Origin: Epiperipatus broadwayi
Lineage: Eukaryota; Onychophora; Udeonychophora; Euonychophora; Peripatidae
Assembly (NCBI GenBank): GCA_028023455.1
Contig: JAQFVV010000022.1
Coordinates: forward strand, 11,119,100 to 11,183,099
Length of the DNA stretch: 64,000 nucleotides
Direction: 5' to 3'
The notes under the pieces were generated by a model. The model was given only the letters and a program-made list of their open reading frames with translations. It was not told where the DNA came from and did no database searches. Position 1 is the first letter of the stretch; each line of letters starts with the position of its first letter. The translations under genes and the position numbers were made by a program. Positions 56,701 through 64,000 of this stretch are shown in pieces.

Positions 56701-57815
56701 TATCAAAACAATTTGATTCCTAGGTATGATACTTGTCCATGGGCAGCTGATAAAAGTGGATCAATCACTGTTGTTAACCCATAAGGATTAGCAAGGTAAG
56801 ATATATATATATATATATCACAAATTCCCATCCACAATACACAAAGGCAAATAACAAATATATTCAAATAATTTATGAAATATCATATCAGCAATTGATG
56901 AAATATTTTTTATTTATATGGACAAATTCATTCATGTGATAAAATTGAGCATCTCTGATAAAATGTGACCCAATAGAATATTTAAATCAAAAGATGAGAT
57001 TTCTTAACACATCACAAATTAACAGTAAAATACTATCCATGATCAACATTGTATCAATGAATTAGAAAGCATAAGAATCATATAGGAAATCTTCCCTATT
57101 GTTATAAAATGTACAACAAATTAATTAAAATACAATTACTAAAAGAGCTTGCTTTCATGTATTTTAAAGAATATACTATTTTTTTAAATACTGAATACCT
57201 AAACAGATATCTGATTTGGAATAAAAAACATCAACAAATATATCAAATTTTATAATCTAATTTGCAAGAATTCTAGGATGTATCATAGAATATCTACCTT
57301 TCATAGTCACAACATAAATTCTGTTTTAATTTTCCCATTTCAACATGGCATTCTTAACTTCAATTTGAAGATCTTGATGGACAACATTAAATATGATTTT
57401 ATTGACAATGCAGATTAAGCAATGAATAAAAATTGCTAAATGTATGCCCTTTTCTTTTGTTTTTATATCATCAGTTGAACATTATTTCATTTTTGTTATT
57501 AAGTATTAAAAAAGTTTAACGAATAAATTAGTTTAAAGAAATAGAATTGTTAATTTAAAACAGTTCTTTACTACACTAATTAATTACAATAGTCATATCT
57601 TTCTACTAAATTATATATGCAAAATGTCATTACAGTCACACCAGAGAAAAACGTGATTTCTGATTATCTGTTAACTTTAATCTTATTAGCAAATGAATAA
57701 ACAACAATGGAAATTACAGACTTCATCTTTTGAAACAGAAATATACAACAATAATCACTTTTCTTGGATGAATCAGATGAAGAAAAAAATAAAAAGTAGA
57801 AAGAAATATAAAAAA
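53781..57815. other. Gene-free stretch with repeat scraps
   Basis: A diverged SINE-like head is possible near 54770-54860. GGTCATGTGATG near 54965 echoes a family A end. A G-rich run lies at 54002-54014, and an (AT) run near 56800-56818. A less AT-rich portion (55600-56760) has no ORF and no recognised element. Confidence 0.4.
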
Positions 57816-57867
57816 TACTTAGCCAGAGAAAGCATTTAAAATATCTCTGTCAGGAACCCCTCCCCAA

Positions 57868-57910
57868 ACCCCTGACCATGGTTTCGTGCTTTGGCACTCC
57901 TCAGAGAGGT
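57868..57910 (-). ncRNA. Type I hammerhead ribozyme, family C
   Basis: Minus strand: stem I ACCTCT/AGGGGT (6 bp, one G-U); core CTGAGGA; stem II GTGC/GCAC with loop CAAA; GAAA; stem III palindrome ACCATGGT; cleavage triplet GTC. All invariant core bases present and stem II perfect. This is the best hammerhead in the window. Confidence 0.75.
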
Positions 57911-57943
57911 GTCAGGGTAGGTTCAGACACTAGATCTACCCTG

Positions 57944-57988
57944 ACACCTCTCTGAAGAGTGCCAAAGCACGAAACCATGGTCAGGAGT
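57944..57988 (+). ncRNA. Hammerhead ribozyme, family C right arm
   Basis: Core CTGAAGA (N7 = A), stem II GTGC/GCAC, GAAA, ACCATGGT, GTC. Stem I ACCTCT/AGGAGT has a mismatch at its fourth pair. Confidence 0.6.
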
Positions 57989-58150
57989 TTGGGTAGGGGT
58001 TCCTGACAGAGATATTTTAAGTGCTGACTCTGGCTAAGCATTTATCGTAAAGCTTGTTGAGGAATTGGCAATCCTCATTGTTTATAACTTACAAGCTTAA
58101 GAGAATAGGGTCATATGATCTATGACTCTTATTTTGACTAGAAAGACATA

Positions 58151-58535
58151 TGTCTATATAATTTGCATACACTATTCATTAAAAAGCAAAAGATAGACAT
58201 ATAATCAAAAATTATAATTCTTGCTAATAAATTCATCATGTGAAGAGTACAATAAAATAAAAGTACTCTTAGCTTAAAAAACTTATAGTATGGATCTACA
58301 AATTCAAACTATAACTGAATGGAAAACACTAAATCTATAATGTAATACATTTCAACGGAGTTGAAATTATAAGAAACTCTTTGTGTGGAAGCATCGTCAT
58401 ATGCTAGGAACACATTAAAATCTTTAACGGTTTTAACTTCAAATTATAAATAATTATAAAAAACTCATTTTAGAATCTGAATTTTTCATTCTTTTAGCAG
58501 TGTCAAAGTCATGAGATCACTTTAAACAAATATAT
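58151..58535. other. AT-rich gene-free stretch
   Basis: Nothing recognised. Confidence 0.45.
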
Positions 58536-58539
58536 ATTT

Positions 58540-58650
58540 TTTTCATATGTCATAGCATCGGCCGGGAAGCGAATCCACAACCGTCTGCAACCAACTACTT
58601 GCTTGCAAGGCTGCTGCACTGACCTCTCAGCTAATAACGCTTGACAATAA
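58540..58650 (-). repeat. tRNA-derived SINE
   Basis: Minus strand: GCGTTATTAGCTGAGAGGTCAG (A-box region), an anticodon-like arm with TTGCAAG, then GTGGATTCGCTTCCCGGCCGATGC (B-box region), a TATGACATATGA link and an A-rich tail. The 3' half is shared with 53.45 kb, so both belong to one SINE family. Confidence 0.65.
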
Positions 58651-59035
58651 AAATTTTAATATCAAAGAGAACGATAAATTACTTTTGTGAAAATCATTTA
58701 ATTAGAAGCTCACATTTATTAATTTTAAATACAGTATATAGAAATAAAAGCTCACTCTATCTATTAATAATTTTTAGTGTTAGTCATCTTAGAGTAAGTA
58801 ATGATTTATTTATCATAATACCTTGCTTGGCTTCCCATATCAACATCTGGTAAACAGATAAAAAAAATCCGAATTTCTTTAAGATAGTTAATACCTCCAC
58901 TTCACAATACATTCGTGATATATATAAATAAAGACATATGAAAAGACAAATGACTCCCAAGATTCCTTTTTTATTGAACCATCATAATCTTTTACATATA
59001 TCTTTATCATTCCAATTTGATTTACAAGTGTTAAA
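58651..59035. other. AT-rich gene-free stretch
   Basis: Nothing recognised. Confidence 0.45.
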
Positions 59036-59039
59036 CTTA

Positions 59040-59545
59040 TTCTAATCACAATTTTGACACAAATCTCTCCAGATAAACTTATCAATGATTATCACTAATT
59101 ATTTATTAAACTAGATATTATTCCTAATCCAGATATAAACTTTAAATCAGTTAAAGATTAATATATCTGTTTGTAATTAAATATACACACAGAATATTTC
59201 GACTTCATTTCTTTATTTCCATGTGAAACATGTTTTGATGATGTACTTAACCGCCTCTCATCACACATTCCCAAAATATATGAATAAATACACATGAAAA
59301 GACCGGAGTGTGTGGTGGAGTAAAGGTTATTAAATATATTTATAAAAGTTATTACATGTGGAAATGAAGATGAAATAATTCATATGTGTGTATTTAATTA
59401 AAAAATAACATTTTAAACTGGCTTAAAGTTAATATCTGGGCTAGGGATAATCTCTAATTTAATAAATGATTAGCGTTAAGTATTGGTGTATTTATTTGGA
59501 GTGATTCATATCAAAGTTGTGTAGAGTAGGTTTGACTCTTATAAA
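59040..59545. repeat. Family E inverted pair
   Basis: The left arm (59055-59160) and right arm (59410-59480) mirror each other through AATGATTATCACTAATTATTTATTAAACTAGA and CTCTAATTTAATAAATGATTAGCG. The right side continues as at 2640-2775. The loop is about 250 bp. Confidence 0.6.
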
Positions 59546-60780
59546 TCAAAGTGTAATACTATTATAATTCGTTACAGTTTAGTATAGCGATGGTATAAGA
59601 GACTAAAGAGTTGAAGATTTACGAATGGAAACGCTGTTATTTCTGATGCTCCAATACCACATGAATTTTTATCAGCAATTTAATCCAACTTTGAAGCTGA
59701 AATTAAATATTAGCTGTCACTTTTAAAATGTAAAGATCTCTTGTGATACTGGAAACTTAAGAAGTGTCAGTAATTTATAGATGCAAGTATAGATAGAAAT
59801 TTATTATAAATAAACAAATATTTTTTATGTTATATAAATAAGAAATAAACATTTATGAAAATAAGCAACATAAAATTGTGCAAATATATATAACAGTTAT
59901 ATGCAAATAAGTAAAAAAATACAGTGAATATTATTAATTAATATGGAAGTAAAAAGGTAAGAATAAAAAAGCCTTCAAAATATTCCATTTTAAATCAAAA
60001 ATCTGCCTAGATATTTTCTACAGAGAAATAATAATAAGAAAATATACAATTGGTAAGTGTTTACTCTCCACCTTTTGTTTACCCATTTGCTAACCAATAA
60101 TTAGATGGATACCAAGAGTGCTTATGGAACATCTACTTAAAAAAAAAATTACATTTAGTTTACTGGGATTCCATTCCCAAAATGTGCATATGATAGTGGA
60201 TACGTTAATCATCAGTGAAAATCATTATAAAGAATTTAATTATAATATTAAATATTAATATTTAGTTATGACCATGATAACACGTTTAATATTAAATAAA
60301 TAAGAGTTTTTACCTTATTATTTTTACTTGTTTCTTTTAAGATTTTAGTAATGTCTTAATTTATATAGCATACGTTACGCTATAATCATATAGGAAAATC
60401 CATTGACTAACTGCAATGTTCCGCAATTATAATTATATTTATTTCTGGGAAAACTAATTGGAAAAAAACCGAGCAGCTGTTTACTGGGTAGAAAATCTAA
60501 CACAGTTTTCCAAGCATTAATTTTAAAAGCAATCATACGTCATATTTTTATTGTTTAGATATTCGGTATATAGCTTTGTCATCAATTTCTTTATTTATTC
60601 ACTTACTTCATTTTTATACCTATATTATTTTCTTTATATCTTGAAGCTTTTCCATTAAAAAAATGTGTACACACATACATGCATATACATATATATTACA
60701 TACCGCTGATTTTGAATCTAACAGCCAACAATTAGAAACAAATTTTAACATTCAATTAAGTATTTATATTAAGATAAAAT
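59546..60780. other. AT-rich gene-free stretch
   Basis: Nothing recognised. Confidence 0.5.
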
Positions 60781-60790
60781 TATTATTATT

Positions 60791-60889
<99 letters not shown>

Positions 60890-60890
60890 C
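60781..60890 (+). repeat. Trinucleotide microsatellite (AAT)n
   Basis: About 33 uninterrupted AAT units preceded by four TTA units. Long open frames of Ile or Tyr across it are artefacts. Confidence 0.95.
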
Positions 60891-62505
60891 GAATAAGAAC
60901 ATTGAGTACTGACAGAACTGGACTATGATCCATTTACCTTGAGCTCCAGAATCAACCAATCTACAAATGCACCAAATCATACAGGACAGTATTATTTAAT
61001 TAAAGTGTTTATATTATACGTCAATGGCTCAGGATTAACCTGAGATCTTTAGCGATTTATTCAAATATAAATGTTATTTTTTTTACTGCAATACTTTATA
61101 ATACGATTACTCACAGTAAATATGAATTTATTTCTGTTTATAATGGATTCTATAGCGTTTATAATACTTTTAACGCAAAAATCTGTAGACACTTGTCTAG
61201 TATAACATTTGTTTAAGTATATAAACAAGTTGGGTTCAGAACTTTACTATACTTCTGAATTTTAATTTACTAGTTTTAAACAATAGAAAAAAAAACTAGG
61301 CAGCTGTTGGATATGTAAATGAATTAAGTCTGACGTTCTTTATTGCCAAATGCTACAGCCAAAAAGTAATGTGGGCGTATAAATCTAATGCTATAATTTA
61401 ATGTCCATTGTGTTTATTTAGGCTTAGAACAGATAGCTTTGAAGTCGAGTAATTGCAAAACAATATTATATCTGAAAGCATGCTTAATTTATAATTTATC
61501 TGAAAGCATGCTTTAATATTGCCTATCCTGAAACATTAAACTTAGTTTAAATTTATATTTAGTCCAATTTTTTTTTCATCTATAAAAATAAAAAAATGTT
61601 AAAAAAAAATAATGTTACATTGATATCACTTTTCAGTCTTGCGCTTTATAATATTAGCAAATACAATACTTATGTTCCCAGGGCATTCTTGTTTTGTAAA
61701 ACCTTATGTGTATTTGTATATATAAATGTTAGAAATTTAATGACATTTTTCTGTATATTTTTTATAAATAATTTACAATTGTAATGCAATGAAGCAAAGT
61801 AAATGAACAAAAGTTTTGCAATTTGAAATTAGGTAATTTAGTTTAAAACGAATTCACTTTTAGCTTATAATCAAAGTTAAAAGAGAAATATATTAATTTT
61901 AAACGCTTTCACAATCAAGTAAAATTCTTCTGTAATAAATTGTAAATTTTAAATAGATTTTCACACATATATAGATATTTACTCAAGAATTTATACATAT
62001 GAAATATTGTTTTCCTGAAGGTTTGTGATGATGGTATTTTAGTTGTGTTTTTATATTGGACTATTTCCATCATCTAATATGAGTATTGAATGTCTTTAAA
62101 AAAAAATTAACTTTATTTAAATATTCCAAATACTTCCAACTGTTGGTAAAAACGAATTCACTTCTGGCTTAATATATTTCAGACAAATACCATTGCTAGA
62201 TGGCTAATTTTAGCTTGCATTTACTTAGTTTAATTAATATTTTGCTTCACTAAGTCACAGCTATAAAATATTTATAAATAATACTTAGAGAATTCCCATT
62301 AAATTTCTAAACATTTAAATCTGTAAACCTATTTAATATATATAATAAAACAAGCAAGAATGTCCACTTATTTTATTTACTTAAGTTAATTATTCATAAT
62401 TTCAAGTTATAAGATTTTGAAATTGAAATTTGATACTATGTGCCTGTGGCTTTTTTAAAAAATATTCAATAGCCAAAAATGTACAATTTGACTACTATTT
62501 TTATA
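60891..62505. other. AT-rich gene-free stretch
   Basis: CTGAAAGCATGCTT occurs twice near 61470-61515. Otherwise nothing recognised. Confidence 0.45.
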
Positions 62506-62511
62506 TTTACA

Positions 62512-62835
62512 CATGTGTGAGATTGCTTGTTATTCTTGCTATTATTATCATTGTTGTTGTAGCACCAATGTTTTGGTTAGATTTATTTACTATTATCTGT
62601 GTAATAGAAGCCACTAAATAGATTCTGTTAGAGTGACAGATAACAATGTTAAATAATGTTTTTATATTCCACTATACGTGAGATTGCTTGTTGGTATTAT
62701 TATTATTATTATAGCATCAATATTTTGGTTAGATTTTATCTACCATTAACTGTGAAATAAAAATAACTCAGTAGTTTTTACTAAAGTCACTGATAACAAG
62801 GTTTTTAGCAGCGGTTTCTAAGCCACTCTTACTGT
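62512..62835 (+). repeat. Two-copy tandem duplication, about 161 bp
   Basis: GTGAGATTGCTTGTT at about 62517 recurs at 62678. Each is followed by a TTATTAT run, GTAGCA/ATAGCA-CCAATGTTTTGGTTAGATTT, and GATAACAA-TGTT. The copies are diverged. Confidence 0.65.
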
Positions 62836-64000
62836 TATTAATATAATAATACTAATAACAAAAACACATATATTTAGATGAACCAGAATACAATATTTAC
62901 ATTTTTACCAGTAGAGAAATATTAGTTTTAGCTACATAAATTCATGGTTAATATCTTCATTTAAATTATATTCTTTAAAATTGAAGATAGAATTTTAGCA
63001 TTATAAATTGTGCATTAAAGGTTTAGTAAACTAATCAGTTCTGACATGAGATATATTTCATTATAATACCTTAGAATCCTCATGTTTATCAATCCTATCC
63101 TTAAAAAAGATGGTGATATATATATAAAGCTAGTAATATTTTCAAGAATAATGTGATTAATATTCTAATACACATCTTGGGCAGTGATTATGAAACTTTA
63201 AAAAATCACATCCGGGCTCTGGCTCTTTTATAAAAGATGTATTTTATTGGACATCTTCGTTTTTATTAAAACATTTTTAGTTCTAATCTTAATACATATA
63301 TTTCATTTTATAATAAATTTCATTAAAAATATAATAATTAATAGATTATTATTATTTTTAATTTTAATATACTATTTTTTTACTGAATTGTTTACTTCTT
63401 TTTTTTATCAAGAAATTTTATTGTGAGCTCAATGAATTGCATTATAGCAGTAACAGAGTTATGTTGTTAACAGAAACTATAAAAAAGGTTACATAACTCA
63501 ATACCTATGGTCTAGGGGTAAAAAATCAACTGTTCGATCACAAATTGTCCATTACTAAAAGCCTCTATGTAACATTGAAGATGTATGTTGGAGCTAGTTT
63601 TCATCTCTGTTTCTGATGGCCTGAAGTTTTTCCAGAAGTAATTTCTTCAAGCAAGGTGGAGCCATAAACAAGAATGCATCTATTTGACCAATATGCAAAC
63701 AGCAGAAAGGTTATGATTCTTATGGATGGAAAGATCCCATTAGGTATGCTAGAAATCAGTCCGGTGAGGAGAGACACTCTAGTTTTGTATATGGAAGTGA
63801 TAAAGTCTCTGTCCCATTGGAGTGAGATATAATGGCTCAGAATATTTATCACTGTGTCATAATCTCATTTACATAAAGGTCAGACTGGGTTCAAGCACAA
63901 CAACACTCTATAATAGACCAGAAAATGACATGTAGGCAGAGCATTCAGGTTTATTTTAATCAAAAAATCTAAAAGTTTTGGCTCCAGATGCCATAGTTTA
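62836..64000. other. Gene-free stretch to the window end
   Basis: A possible decayed tRNA-like head lies near 63500-63550 (TGGTCTAGGGGTA ... TGTTCGATCA). The minus-strand frame 63601-63852 (83 codons, ATG start) has mixed composition and is not assignable. The 63580-63960 segment is less AT-rich and may be an unidentified repeat. Confidence 0.35.

Larger units (their letters stand above)
57820..58150. repeat. Family C head-to-head inverted pair
   Basis: The left arm (57830-57925, minus) and right arm (57940-58145, plus) meet around TAGATCT. Arms match closely over about 95 bp including TTTCGTGCTTTGGCACTC. The right arm continues further 3' (TTGTTGAGGAATTGGCAAT, TCATATGATCTATGA), matching the 48.5 kb copies. 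Confidence 0.85.

Noticed and set aside
60663-60980. Open frames of poly-Ile and poly-Tyr
   Set aside because: They are translations of the AAT microsatellite.
63500-63550. tRNA gene
   Set aside because: Only loosely box-like; no cloverleaf could be formed by eye.

Overview
The window is AT-rich animal DNA (about three quarters A+T by eye). It has spliceosomal splice sites, a five-kilobase intron, long gene-free stretches and very many retroelement and DNA-transposon remains. I read it as a metazoan nuclear genome. The mix of Penelope-like elements (PLEs), hammerhead-bearing tandem repeats, tRNA-derived SINEs, piggyBac and hAT would suit a mollusc or another invertebrate, but nothing here fixes the species.

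Host coding content is small. On the minus strand a two-exon gene (52152 down to 46523) encodes a predicted secreted protein of about 219 residues, with a signal peptide, three C-x-C-G-C modules and a leucine-rich tail. On the plus strand the last coding exon of a hAT-derived (ZBED-like) gene lies at 19576-20698; its upstream exons were not found. The only intact long ORF is a 595-residue piggyBac transposase (11580-13367, minus), beside a 13-copy, 162-bp satellite (8871-10975).

The rest is mostly repeats. Three unrelated families (A: 1-661, 24.3 kb, 30.1 kb, 31.5-32.5 kb; B: 42.2 kb, 43.4-44.5 kb, 51.1 kb; C: 48.5-49.1 kb, 57.8 kb) each occur as direct tandem partial dimers (periods 457, 469 and 432 bp) and as head-to-head inverted pairs. 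Each carries a recognisable type I hammerhead ribozyme: CUGANGA, stem II, GAAA, a short palindromic or near-palindromic stem III and a closing stem I. That is the architecture of animal retrozymes. PLE fragments with GIY-YIG endonuclease domains (4.0-5.8, 35.2-35.7 and 37.4-38.6 kb) and a LINE-like element (32.5-33.7 kb) end in a related motif in which the core appears as U3/A8 instead of C3/G8. All of these PLE and LINE insertions are 5'-truncated copies joined head to head, and one pair is bounded by a 12-bp direct repeat.

The most unexpected item is at 16545-17025: a decayed bacterial segment with the N-terminus of cytidylate kinase (cmk), preceded by a small membrane-anchored ORF. Its base composition and TGA codons resemble Mollicutes (Spiroplasma/Mycoplasma). 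It abuts the end of a decayed hAT transposon and looks like a lateral transfer into the animal nucleus.
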